Part shown: positions 1 to 9,840 of the stretch, piece by piece
Numbering within the stretch: position 1 is the stretch's first letter
How the letters are laid out: every line of letters starts with the position of its first letter
Origin: Apium graveolens
Lineage: Eukaryota; Streptophyta; Magnoliopsida; Apiales; Apiaceae
Reading direction: 5' to 3'
Assembly (NCBI RefSeq): GCF_009905375.1
Contig: NC_133647.1
Span: forward strand, 175,087,939-175,151,938
DNA: 64,000 nt
Made by a program: the position numbers and the translations under genes
Notes under the pieces: model-generated
What the model was told of the DNA's origin: nothing
Database searches by the model: none
The model's input: the letters and a program-made list of their open reading frames with translations, nothing else

Positions 1-1930
1 ACTCAATGCAGTGACTCTAAGCTGGGTTTTGAAATCATCAGAATTTAACATTTCATCAGCTTTAGTCAAGTGCTCAGCAAGATGCTTCTCAGTTGGAACA
101 CAGGAAACTGAGTTCCATTCCTTAGTCCACTCCTGTCCTGTAGGAGTTTCACTCCAAAGCACTGGTGCTTCTCTGGTAACAAACTTCTTAACAAGTTCAG
201 ATTTAAGAATAGTTTGTTGAGGAGCATGTCCTGAAGGACCTGCTACATCAGCATCTGCATTTGGAGCAGCATCACCAGTATCTCTAGGATTTGCAGCATC
301 AGAACTTACAGAATCAGTATCTTTTGAGAAAACAACAGTGTGAGTAGCAATGGAGGCTTCAGCATCCTCTAATTGCTGATCTGGTTCTAAATTCTGATCA
401 ACAGTCATATCCTGATGCTCACCTAAATTCCGATCATCAGCATCTAGATGCAGAGAAGGTGTAGTATATAACTCTGGAGATTGAACAGCAGCAGTAACAT
501 GTGTTGTTGATGGATTATTTGCTATTGGAGCTTCTAAGAGAATTACTTCAGGCACAACCAAGTTTTGAACATCAATATCAGCACTTGTGCCTGGATCAAC
601 AGGAGATACAGATGGTGTGTTGACCTTTTCAGAAACAGCTTCCTGAGATGGAGTTGATGGAGAAGAAGCGACTTTAGCAAATTCCTTTTCTTGTGAGACC
701 AGAGATTCCTGATCCCCTTCCTTAGCTGCCTCCTCTTTATCATCTGAAACTGGCATATTTGCCCTCTGTTTCTTGTATCTCTTTGTAGATTTGGATTCCT
801 TGGGAGTTTCAGGAACTGTCATTCTTCTAAGCCTCTTGAGAAGCCTAGATCCCCCAATTCCAGAATCCTTCTGAGAAGTCTCTTTCTCAGCTTCATCAAT
901 AACAGGTTTTGAAGAAGAAACCTGGTCCTCAGTATCAGATTCATCTCTCAAGGCAATCATCCTTCTCTTTTGAGGTGTTTGAGGAACAATCTTTGTCCTC
1001 TTTGGCTTGGAAGATGAAGGCTTCACAGTAGGTACTGAGGTTGAGGGTTGAACTGTCTGTGAAGTGGAGAGATAGGATTTGATATATTGCCTGAGGGTTG
1101 GTTGAGTAAGAATAAACAGATCTATAAGTATCAGGATCATCATTTACTAAGATCTGTTTTACAGATTGAGGAATCTGTAAAGGTCTAACCACTGATTTCT
1201 TAGTGTCAGCATTTATCAGGTCATTAAAGTAACGTTTTGCAACCTTAAAAGGTGGAGTTGAGGAACTGACTAATTGAGGTTCATCAGTACAAAAAGTATA
1301 TATAAGTTGACAGAATCTAGCGAAGTACACAACATTCCTATCCTCTGTCATCCTATCCCCAATAAAACCAATTATAGCAGTTGCAAAATCAAAATGAGTT
1401 TGGTTTATAATAGCATACCCGATGTGCTGACTCATTATAGGAAGAGCATCAAAATTTGAACACTTGTTCCCAAAAGCTTTAGTGATGTAGTCGAAGAAGA
1501 AGCTCCATTCTCTTCTGATATGAGCCCGTTTGAACTGCCCAAGCTTTACCAAACTCTGTTCATACCCCAAATTGGCCATTAACTCCTGAAGAGCTGATTC
1601 CTCTGGAATTGAAAAGGTACATCCTTCTGGGAGATGTAGAGCCCTGCGTATTGTACCAGGAGTGACTGCATATGAAGAATCACCCACTTCGAAAAGAATA
1701 CTAGGAGTGCCATGTGTACCACCATTATCAAAGTGCCCAGTCCGCCAAAACGTCAGAACTTGTTGGCTCGAAAAGACTGAAGGCTGGGTCAATGCATACC
1801 CAATCTCACTGTGTGCAAGAAGATCTTGCACAAAATGCAATTCAGATGGAGCTTCAGCATGATCAAGAATTGCAGCATAGTTATTTGGAACAAATTTAGC
1901 TCCATCAATGATTAAATCCTTAGGTGCCAT
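1..1930 (-). pseudogene. Third ORF ('env-like' by position) of element A, one frameshift, partial
   Basis: The reading frame starts at the ATG at 1930 (MAPKDLIIDGAKF) and stays open to about 1118. It then continues in another frame, open to base 1; one missing base around 1115-1125 explains the break. Without the shift the first frame reads on to a stop at 941. The N-terminal part (about 270 residues) looks globular, with a W-F-F-D-Y block and a VVYFARF motif also seen in element J. After it comes a long Ser/Thr/Pro/acidic linker with basic patches (KRLRR). The part nearest base 1 aligns with 46800-47000 of element G. I see no signal peptide or membrane segment, so 'envelope' describes position only. 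Similar uncharacterised ORFs occur in many eudicot copia elements; the function is unknown. Confidence 0.8.
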
Positions 1931-2029
1931 TTGAAAAATTTAGATTTAAGAGTGTCTGTTAGGTGTTTGATAAAATATCTGTATGAAAAACCAACGTTAG
2001 AAGAAGAAGGAGGGTAAAAACAAGTAGAG

Positions 2030-2045
2030 AGAAAAAGTATGAAGG
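2030..2045 (-). repeat. 16-bp leader word shared with the ORF at 2650-2919
   Basis: AGAAAAAGTATGAAGG on the plus strand occurs here and again at 2932-2947. In each case it lies between a TATA-like box and the ATG of an extra ORF. It may be a duplicated 5' leader or transcription start region. Confidence 0.7.
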
Positions 2046-2081
2046 GAAATAAAAGATTAAAAAAAAATCCGCTCTCTCTCT

Positions 2082-2089
2082 TACTTATA
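2082..2089 (-). promoter_or_regulatory. TATA-like box upstream of the third ORF of element A
   Basis: The minus strand reads GAGTATAAGTAAGAG here, 152 nt before the ATG at 1930. A CT repeat and a long pyrimidine-rich leader follow, typical of plant 5' UTRs. This would let the third ORF be expressed from its own mRNA. The TATA match is visible; promoter activity is inferred. Confidence 0.45.
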
Positions 2090-2649
2090 CTCTGAAAAAA
2101 AATGTTACCGTTGGACACCTGTCAAACATACAGTAATAACGGATAGTTACTGGGCTCGAGAAAACAGGAATCATTACTTACCCACTTGCCGTTTTTCAAG
2201 GAAAAACCGTTCCACTTACCCAGATATTCCATTAATCAAGGTGAAACAGTTTTAATTCAAAATTGAAACCGTTCCCACTTATTTAATTATTTTTCACTGC
2301 AACATTAATATTCTGAAAATAAATCAAGTGAAAATGACCAAAATAAATCAGATGAGTAAGTACTGATAAAGTAAAATCAGAACTTAAATTAAAATAGAAT
2401 TTATATGGTCATCAGAATATGAATATTTATCAGGATTTATCAATGCATTACAAAATATCTCAGAGATAAAATCTTGAAACAAAAACAAATTTCATTAATA
2501 TATCAAGAGAATACATTCATGAAATTGAAATTACATCAGAATTTATACAAGATTTCCCTAAGCTGCTAAACCTAACATCAACAGCCTTAGTCCTAGCTCA
2601 AGAAGCAGGGCAAAGCTGATGATGAAGAAAACAGGAAGAAGCAAATAAA

Positions 2650-2919
2650 TCATTTCTTCTTCCTACTCTCGATAAACAGAATGGCGAGTCGAATGATTCG
2701 CTCTTGCTGGCGGAGAGCTTCCAGCCTTTCCTCCTCCAATCGCTCCAGATGGCGATGGTAATCCATATAGAAGAACAGGAGGTGGGTGAGTACCTCCTGT
2801 GGGACAGAGTCCCATATCTCATCAGGAATGGCAGTGACGTGCCATTCCTGCTGCCACTCAGCACAGCTTAGCTCCATATTGAAGGTTTCGTAGTTCAAAA
2901 ACATGTTGTATCTGACCAT
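2650..2919 (-). CDS. Small 89-aa ORF between pol and the third ORF of element A
   Basis: This intact reading frame starts MVRYNMFLNYETFNMEL, has a Trp-rich centre (EWQQEWHV, DEIWDSVP) and a strongly helical, charged C-terminus (HLERLEEERLEALRQQERI) ending in RKKK. A frameshifted homologue lies at about 47960-48211 in element G, at the same place relative to pol and the third ORF, so the ORF is a family feature and not chance. I do not recognise the protein. A TATA box 78 nt upstream suggests it heads a separate transcript. It could be a small accessory protein or the first exon of a spliced third-ORF mRNA. Confidence 0.6.
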   Translation of the reverse strand: MVRYNMFLNYETFNMELSCAEWQQEWHVTAIPDEIWDSVPQEVLTHLLFFYMDYHRHLERLEEERLEALRQQERIIRLAILFIESRKKK

Positions 2920-2931
2920 GGTGTTTTTGAA

Positions 2932-2947
2932 AGAAAAAGTATGAAGG
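2932..2947 (-). repeat. Second copy of the 16-bp leader word
   Basis: Identical to 2030-2045 (AGAAAAAGTATGAAGG on the plus strand), here 13 nt upstream of the ATG at 2919. Confidence 0.7.
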
Positions 2948-2996
2948 TAAGTTTATGAGAAAAGATTTGATGAGAAGGCTGAAGGGAAGTGGTTGC

Positions 2997-3003
2997 TTAT
3001 ATA
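2997..3003 (-). promoter_or_regulatory. TATA box upstream of the 89-aa ORF of element A
   Basis: The minus strand reads GCCTATATAAGCAACC, a canonical plant TATA context, 78 nt before the ATG. A CT-rich leader follows. Element G has GGCTATTTAAACC at the same place (48301-48313), about 93 nt before its ATG remnant. Conservation of a TATA-like site with altered flanks supports a real internal promoter. Confidence 0.6.
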
Positions 3004-3009
3004 GGCAAG

Positions 3010-4350
3010 AGAATTCCAGGAGACGCAAAGAAATTTAATGTTGACAGGTAGAATTAATTCTACCTCGTCTCCCCAAACTTGGAAAAAGAAAAAACATTCA
3101 TTGGAAAGAGAAAACATGGTTTAATGCGCACAAGAAGCAAGTAAAAGTTGACTGTTCAAGTACGAGTACCACTAACCCTAACCATAGTGACTATTAATCT
3201 TCCACTTCAACATATTCTAGTTTGAACCGAGACTGTTATCAAATTTTATCCACAGATAAGTCAAGTAAAGAATTAGACTGTAATATCAGAACTTAGACTT
3301 ATATCAGAACTTAACAGTCATCAGAACATAATTTCTTAACTCGAAAAAGGAATGCCTATCTTAATAAGTCCGCAAACAAGTTCTGATTTATATTCTTCAG
3401 AACTTAATCATCAGAACATGCATCCAGAAATTGTCCTCAAAATTTGTGCAATGTGACACAATGACTGTTCATCGAAAACAACATAGATCACCACAGTAAT
3501 TTTCATCATTCATATGGAGTGATTAGTGTGTGCATTAAGCTAAATGTCAGATACAGAGTAAAGTCTGATTCACTTCAGTACATCTTAGAAATAAGGCATA
3601 ACTAAAACTTTGCTAAAGAGCTGTCATTATTCTGAAACCTATTGTTGAATGAGTTCATCCTTGTGTCCACCTCAACTATTTTGTGCTAATTTTATGCATC
3701 TTTTTAAATTCCATTTCACAGTGGCTTCTCAGTGTAAGTGAGTCACGACTGCTTATCAGAATTTATGCTATTATCAGAGTATTTCTCCAGTAATCATAGA
3801 GGGTGAAAAGTCACCAAGAAAATATTTTGCTTTTCTAATGCATATTTACTTAATACCAGCAATGCACTTGGGTCGTCCCTTCCACATTTTTACTCTAGAT
3901 CTCAAAGGAGTACCTGATTTTATTCTTTGATCCTTTTGCTTTTTCTTTTGATAAATGAGGTTTATCAGCACTTAGTGCATTCAGCAGATTTACTAGTATC
4001 AGAACTTAACAGATGAGTAACATTATTCTAATTTGTGACTTAGTAATAAGATAGACAAAGTAAACTCAACTAAGCTCAATTATCAGAATTTGCTTGTGTC
4101 AATAGATTTCCACAGAAATAATTACTTCTTACATGGGATCCCTTATTTATTGAAGACTACTGGGTCAGCATGTAGCACAGTTATCTTCATAGGATTGAAT
4201 AGTTACTTAAACAGATATCACTTATCAGAGTTTAGAACCATATATCAGACAACAGTTAGTACTTAAACATATTTGTCAATTAAGCACAGAATACACAAAG
4301 AGATTAAATTCTGTAAATACTGATCATAAAGTCTGATATAACAGAGCAAA
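3010..4350 (-). other. Non-coding gap between RNase H and the 89-aa ORF of element A
   Basis: About 1.3 kb without a credible ORF. It is collinear with 48320-49690 of element G, including the block at 3715-3950 (GTGGCTTCTCAGTGTAAGTG, 'aatgcacttgggtc'). The words 'atcagaacttaa' and 'tcagaattt' recur many times. Conservation between two decayed copies suggests it belongs to the family, perhaps as the promoter or intron of the downstream ORFs. Confidence 0.6.
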
Positions 4351-4351
4351 A

Positions 4352-5800
4352 CTAAGCAGATTTAGAGAAAGAACCTGAAACCATTCCAAGTTCATTTACC
4401 AATCTTGTAAAAGTGGCTTCACACAATGGTTTTGTGAAGATATCTGCTAGTTGTTGATCTGTTGGAACAAAGTGCAATTCCACTGTACCTTCATCCACAT
4501 GTTCCCTTATGAAGTGGTACCTGATGCTGATGTGCTTTGTCATAGAGTGTTGAACTGGATTACCTGTCATAGCAATAACACTTTAATTATCACAGTAAAT
4601 AGGGATTTTGAAATATGTTAACCCATAATCCAGTAACTGATTCTTCATCCAAAGAATCTGTGCACAACAACTTCCTGCAGCAATATACTCTGCTTCTGCA
4701 GTTGATGTGGAAATTGACTTTTGTTTCTTGCTGAACCAAGAAACCAATCTGCCTCCAAGAAATTGGCAGCTTCCACTCGTGCTTTTCCTGTCAATTTTGC
4801 AACCTGCAAAATCTGCATCTGAGTAACCTATTAGTTTAAAATCTGATTCTCTAGGATACCACAATCCCAGATCAGCTGTTCCCTTAAGATACTTGAAAAT
4901 TCTTTTCACAGATGTTAAATGAGGTTCTCTTGGATCTGCTTGAAATCTTGCACAAAGACAGGTAACATACATGATATCAGCAACATAAATCTGGACCAGA
5001 AGTAAGTCATTTCCATGGTTGAGGTAGAACAGTGTTTTGTCTATTATTCCTCTGTTGAATCCAGTTTCCAGAAGAAACTGAGCTAAAGTCTCATACCATG
5101 CTCTAGGAGCTTGCTTAAGTCCATAAAGTGCTTTATCAAGCCTGTAGACATAATCTGGATGTTTGGAATCTACAAAGCCTGGAGGTTGTTCAACATATAC
5201 TTCCTCCTCTAATTCTCCATTGAGAAAAGCACTTTTCACATCCATTTGAAAGACAGTAAACTTTTTGTGAGCAGCATAAGCCAAAAATATTCTTATGGCT
5301 TCTAACCTAGCAACTGGTGCAAATATTTCATCATAATCAATTCCCTCCTGTTGAGAATATCCTTTTGCAACCAGCCTTGCCTTATTTCTTGTAATTATGC
5401 CATCACTGTCAGTTTTGTTTCTGAATACCCACTTTGTACCAACAACAGATCTATTCTTTGGTCTTGGCACTAAGGTCCAGACTTTGTTTCTTTCAAATTC
5501 ATTTAACTCTTCCTGCATTGCTTGCACCCAATCAGCATCTTGAAGAGCTTCTTCCACTTTCTTTGGCTCAGTCTGAGAGAGAAAAGAATTGTAAAGACAT
5601 TCGTTTGAAGTACCTATTCTAGTTCTGACACCTGCATCAGGATTTCCAATTATCAAATCAGGTGTATGTGATTTAGTCCACTTCCTTGCAGATGGAAGGT
5701 TTTCTCTAGAACTGGATGCTCCCCCATGATCCTTGCTGTCTTCATTTTCATTTTCTGATGCTCCCCCTGAAACTATGCTCTCTGAGTTGGATTCTTCAGA
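4352..5800 (-). pseudogene. Copia reverse transcriptase and RNase H of element A, internally deleted
   Basis: The frame at 4583-5656 carries copia RT landmarks: [20 protein letters not shown], then [20 protein letters not shown], then [12 protein letters not shown]. The active-site region reads [10 protein letters not shown]: the YVDD box is YVAD and is joined directly to a later segment, because 107 codons are missing compared with element G. RNase H follows ([30 protein letters not shown]) and a CAA-to-TAA stop near 4580 separates its last 72 residues. The stretch 5656-5800 is the N-terminal linker in the same frame. Catalytically dead as RT. Confidence 0.9.
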
Positions 5801-5802
5801 AT

Positions 5803-7392
5803 TTAGATTTTCAGCACTATCAGAACTTGACTTATCAGAACTTGACGAATCAGAACTTGAAGAGCCAGATTATGTTCTGATGTTTCTTGAGATGTGGTAA
5901 GATCTTGAGTATGCTCCCCCTGCATATGTGCATCTTCCTTTGGCGTAGTCACCACAGTTTCAATAACATCAGATTTTAATCCATCAGAGTTTACAGTATC
6001 AGGACTTAGACTGTCAGGATTTTCAATATCAGAATTTGAGTCTTCATTTTCAAATCTCAGCTGATCATGGTCAATAAAATCTTCAAGACCAGTAATCTTC
6101 TTGTCATCAAAGGAGACATTGATAGATTCCATGACCACTTTTGTTCTCAAATTATAGACTCTGAAGGCTTTTGTGGAAAGTGGATATCCAACAAAGATTC
6201 CTTCATCAGCTTTTAGATCAAACTTGGATAGCTGTTCAGGATGAGTCTTGAGAACAAAATATTTGCATCCAAATACATGAAAGTACTTCAGATTTGGCTT
6301 CTTTTTCTTTACCATCTCATATGGTGTTTTTCCTTGCTTGTTAATGAGTGTTGCATTTTGAGTAAAACAAGCAGTCTGCACAACTTCAGCCCATAAATAG
6401 GTTGGAAGCTTTGCTTCTTCAAGCATTGTACGTGCAGCTTCAATGAGAGTTCTATTCTTCCTTTCAACAACTCCATTTTGCTGTGGAGTTCCAGGAGCAG
6501 AAAATTCCTGCTTTATTCCATGGTTTTTGCAGAACTCTTCCATTATCAAATTCTTGAACTCAGTGCCATTATCACTCCTTAAGGTTTTCACAGAATCTTT
6601 GACCAATTTATCCAGATGTTTGACATGATCAATCAAGATCGATGCAGTTTCTCTTTTTGTGTGCAAGAAATACACCCATGTGTATCTAGTGAACTCATCC
6701 ACTATGACCAATGCATATTTCTTCTTTGCAATAGACATGACATTTACTGGACCAAATAGATCAACATGTAGTAAATGATAAGGCTCAAGAATTGATGAGT
6801 CAGTCTTGCTCTTGAATAAAGATTTTCTCTGTTTGGCCTTCTGACAAGAATCACAAAGGCCATCAGGAGCAAATACTAACTTTGGCAGTCCTTTCACAAG
6901 ATCTTTCTTGACCAGCTCATTTATATTGTTGAAATTTAAAGGAGAGAGTTTCTTGTGCCAATTCCAGCTTTCTTCAATTGATGCTCTACTCATCAGACAG
7001 ATTGCAGAACCATCAGTACTTGTTGAAATCTTAGCTTCATAAATGTTACCACACCTGTATCCTTTCAGAACAACTTTGCCTTTAGATTTACTCACAACTT
7101 CACAGTGTTCTTCAAAGAAATCAACATGATAACCTCTGTCACATATTTGACTTATACTCAGCAGATTATGTTTAAGTCCTGAGACCAGAGCTACTTCTTT
7201 AATGATGACATTCCCAAGATTGATATTGCCATATCCCAATGTTTTTCCAATGTTGCCATCTCCATAAGAAACACTTGGGCCAGCTTTTCCACAAAGTCTG
7301 ATAGCAGGGCTTAATTTCCAGTCATATGTCCTGAACATCCACTGTCCAGAACTAGAATATTTTTCCTGTTGCCCTGCAATCACAAAGACCAC
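5803..7392 (-). pseudogene. Protease remnant and integrase of element A
   Basis: The frame opens with a non-ATG codon directly after gag. Its first 35 residues are out of frame: the real protease motif LDSGCSGHMTG lies in the gag frame at about 7305-7345, with stops, and one lost A near 7284 shifts to the long frame at AGPSVSYGDGN. Integrase follows: the zinc-finger region reads WNWHKKLSPLNF, where a second His is normal (here Pro), then CDSCQKAK. The catalytic residues lie in HVDLFGPV (D), LRSDNGTEFKN (D) and PQQNGVVERKNRTL (E). The C-terminus is acidic and Ser-rich, and a frameshift near 5870 breaks the link to RT. It cleaves and joins element cDNA into chromatin in the nucleus in an intact copy. 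Confidence 0.9.
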
Positions 7393-9728
7393 TAATGATT
7401 AGTTTTAAGGACCCAGACTTGCTTGGATCCTTTGGCCTTATCAAGTTTGTTAACATTTGCAGCAGATTTAGCATCAGAGTTTATGTTAACATTTTTCTTA
7501 TCAGAACTTACACTATCAGACTTTGAATCAGAATTTACACTAGAAGGAACAATGGAAACTTTCTTCAAAGAAGGTTTTAATTGATAATAATCATAGTACA
7601 AGCTATGATATTCCTTACAAGTATAAATGGAATGCCATAAACTACCACAATGAAAATAAGGATTCTGTGGTTTATATCTAACAGACTGACTCTTAACTCC
7701 TGATTTTGAAGGTAAGGAGTTAATATTCTTATTCTTCCTGCAAAAAGAAGCCAGATGGTTAGAACTTCCACAGTTATGACATGTTTTCCTAGGAGCATCA
7801 GGAACAGGTTTATAATCATTGCTTTTATTCACACCTTCCTTTCCATTCCTATTTTTCCTAGGTGATTTTATCTTGTTTACATTCTTAACATCTTTCAGCT
7901 TATGCTTAAGCTGCTTCTTAGTCATTAAGCCTATGTTTACTTCAGCTGTCTTTTCCTGTTTTAGTTTGTCAAAAGTTAATCCCTCTCTAACTTCTGATTT
8001 ATCATTATCAGACTTTACAGTTACAAACTTAACAGGTTTTAACTTTGGCTTTTGCTTAACAACAGGCTTAATTTCTACAGTTCCTTTATCATTCTTATCC
8101 TCTCCATAACCTAAGCCCTCTTTCCAATTTTCACTACTTAGCAAATTTTGAGTTGTTCTGCCAGAGTTAGTCCAAGTCCTGATTATCTCTCTTTCCTTTT
8201 CTAACTCAGTTCTTAGAGATTCATTCATTTTTAGCACTTCATCCCTAACATAAAAGGCATCATCTCCATCCTTCTGAGTTTGATGGAACATAACTAACTC
8301 TTTTTCTAAGAAATCATTTCTTTTCTTAAAAGCAAGATTTTCAGAAGTTAATCTTTCACATGTTAAAGTTTGATCTCTATAACTAACAAACATGGTTTTA
8401 AGATATCTTCTCAACTCATTAATATCATCAGTATGAAAAGCATAAGTAGTCTGAGGTACCTTTGTTTCAACAGCTTCAGAACTGCTCTCAGCACTTTCTT
8501 TATCAGTATTTGCCATCAACGCATAGTTCTCCTCACTTTCAGAGTCTGAGGTGTCTGTCCAGCTTTTCTGCTTTGTGACAAGAGCCTTGCCTTTGTCACC
8601 CTTTACCTTCTTGCAATCAGGAGATATGTGGCCTTTCTCACCACAGTTATAGCATTTGACATTAGTATAATCTCCTCTATCAGACTTTCCTCCTCTGCCT
8701 TCAGATCTTCTGAAATTCTTCTTATCAGAACTTATGCCTTTTCTGGAAAGCTTCTTTCCCTTCCTGAACTTCCTGTATGCAATCTTTGTGATCCCTTTCA
8801 CCATAAGAGCACACAGCTTCATCATCTCCTCATCAGCATCAGTCTCAGGCAAGCTTTCAGAATCTGAGTTATCATCACTTTCAGAACTTGATGACTCAGT
8901 ATCAGACTTTGTGAAAAGAGCTTTACCCTTATCTTTCCTTGAGGTAGCTGCCTTGGGGGATTCTTCTTCAGCCTTAAGAGCAACTGTCCTTGACTTTCCT
9001 CCTTTCCTCTTGCTTCTTTGTTCCATCTCAAGTTCATGAGTCTTGAGCATTCCATAAATTTCATCAAGAGTTGTTTCATCAAGACTGTAGTTGTCTCTTA
9101 TTGTTGTTGCCTTCAAATCCCAACATTCAGGAAGAGCTAACAGGAATTTAAGGTTTGAATCTTCAAGATCATACTCCTTATTAACCAGTGACAGATCATT
9201 CAAGAGTTTGACAAATCTATCATATAAATCAGTCAATGACTCATTAGCCTTTGAGTCAAAGTGTTCATACTCTTGAGTGAGTATTGTCTTCCTGTTCTTC
9301 TTAATTATATCAGTTCCCTGACACCTTGTTTCCAGAGCATCCCATATCTCCTCAGCAGTCTTGCAGTTAATTACCCTGTTTGACATTACATTATCAATGG
9401 CACTATGCAGTAAGTGTCGTACCTTAGCATCCTTAGCAATTGATGCTATATCTTCAGCAATATAATCACTCTTCTCCTTTGGTACGGTCTTTGCTGCTTC
9501 ACCTGCAACTGCAACAGCGAGCTTGGTTGGTTTGTGAGGCCCTTCCTTGATTCTATCAAGATATTCTGGATCTGTAGCTTCCAGAAACATGGTCATCCTC
9601 ACCTTCCATATGGCATATTCAGATGGTCTCAGTATGGGAACTCTGATGGTTTCATACCGACTTTGGATTTGTGTCTTTGGAGGTTCTTCAGTTTTGGTAG
9701 GCTTAGTTGGAGTTTCTGTGTCAGACAT
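7392..9728 (-). CDS. Gag polyprotein of element A (778 aa)
   Basis: Capsid and nucleocapsid precursor that packages element RNA in cytoplasmic particles. The ATG at 9728 lies 42 nt after the primer site. Residues about 1-240 are the copia Gag fold (UBN2 type), with LRPSEYAIWKVRMTMFLEA and EEIWDALETRCQGT. A CCHC zinc knuckle CYNCGEKGHISPDC is at about 359-372, a second CHNCGSSNHLASFC at about 650, and a third Cys/His cluster near 690. Between them is a coiled-coil-like charged region. At 778 aa it is much longer than Tnt1-type Gag, as expected for Sirevirus-like elements. It ends QVWVLKTNH then TAG. The same QVWV ending closes Gag in element B. Confidence 0.93.
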   Translation of the reverse strand: MSDTETPTKPTKTEEPPKTQIQSRYETIRVPILRPSEYAIWKVRMTMFLEATDPEYLDRIKEGPHKPTKLAVAVAGEAAKTVPKEKSDYIAEDIASIAKDAKVRHLLHSAIDNVMSNRVINCKTAEEIWDALETRCQGTDIIKKNRKTILTQEYEHFDSKANESLTDLYDRFVKLLNDLSLVNKEYDLEDSNLKFLLALPECWDLKATTIRDNYSLDETTLDEIYGMLKTHELEMEQRSKRKGGKSRTVALKAEEESPKAATSRKDKGKALFTKSDTESSSSESDDNSDSESLPETDADEEMMKLCALMVKGITKIAYRKFRKGKKLSRKGISSDKKNFRRSEGRGGKSDRGDYTNVKCYNCGEKGHISPDCKKVKGDKGKALVTKQKSWTDTSDSESEENYALMANTDKESAESSSEAVETKVPQTTYAFHTDDINELRRYLKTMFVSYRDQTLTCERLTSENLAFKKRNDFLEKELVMFHQTQKDGDDAFYVRDEVLKMNESLRTELEKEREIIRTWTNSGRTTQNLLSSENWKEGLGYGEDKNDKGTVEIKPVVKQKPKLKPVKFVTVKSDNDKSEVREGLTFDKLKQEKTAEVNIGLMTKKQLKHKLKDVKNVNKIKSPRKNRNGKEGVNKSNDYKPVPDAPRKTCHNCGSSNHLASFCRKNKNINSLPSKSGVKSQSVRYKPQNPYFHCGSLWHSIYTCKEYHSLYYDYYQLKPSLKKVSIVPSSVNSDSKSDSVSSDKKNVNINSDAKSAANVNKLDKAKGSKQVWVLKTNH

Positions 9729-9770
9729 GATTGTGTTTGGATCTTTAACTGTATGTGTGTTAACAGATTG

Positions 9771-9782
9771 GCTCTGATACCA
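9771..9782 (-). other. Primer binding site of element A (initiator Met tRNA)
   Basis: The minus strand reads TGGTATCAGAGCC two bases after the LTR end, the classic complement of plant initiator tRNA-Met used to prime minus-strand DNA. Confidence 0.9.
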
Positions 9783-9784
9783 CT

Positions 9785-9840
9785 TGTTAGGTCACACAAA
9801 CTGTAGAGGGGGTGAATACAGTGTAAAATATAATCAAATC
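9785..9840 (-). repeat. 5' LTR of element A, inner 56 bp
   Basis: Starts TGTTAGGTCACAC on the plus strand, matching the LTR of element G at 44217. It is interrupted by element B; bases 9836-9840 (AAATC) are B's target duplication. The LTR resumes at 17395. Confidence 0.92.
9836..9840. repeat. Left target-site duplication of element B (AAATC)
   Basis: AAATC here and at 17390-17394 flank element B exactly. Removing one copy and B restores the LTR sequence seen in element G. Confidence 0.92.

Larger units (their letters stand above)
1..9840 (-). mobile_element. Element A: Sirevirus-like Ty1/copia retrotransposon, body and inner end of its 5' LTR
   Basis: Read on the minus strand, the order is LTR (9785-9840, then split), iMet primer site, gag, protease, integrase, RT, RNase H, a non-coding gap, a small ORF and a long third ORF that runs off the window at base 1. 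The order PR-INT-RT-RH defines Ty1/copia. The large Gag and the extra ORF between pol and the 3' LTR fit the Sirevirus lineage. Its 3' end and 3' LTR lie outside the window; by comparison with element G about 2 kb plus an LTR is missing. Several frameshifts and stops and an RT deletion make this copy defective. Confidence 0.93.

Noticed and set aside
7392..7400. Programmed -1 frameshift between gag and pol in element A
   Set aside because: The protease motif lies in the gag frame; the frame change comes from a lost A near 7284, so it is decay and not recoding at the border.
7819..9806. Plus-strand open frames of 60-100 aa across gag (for example 7819-8109, 8734-9039)
   Set aside because: They are antisense shadows of the Gag coding frame with no independent support.
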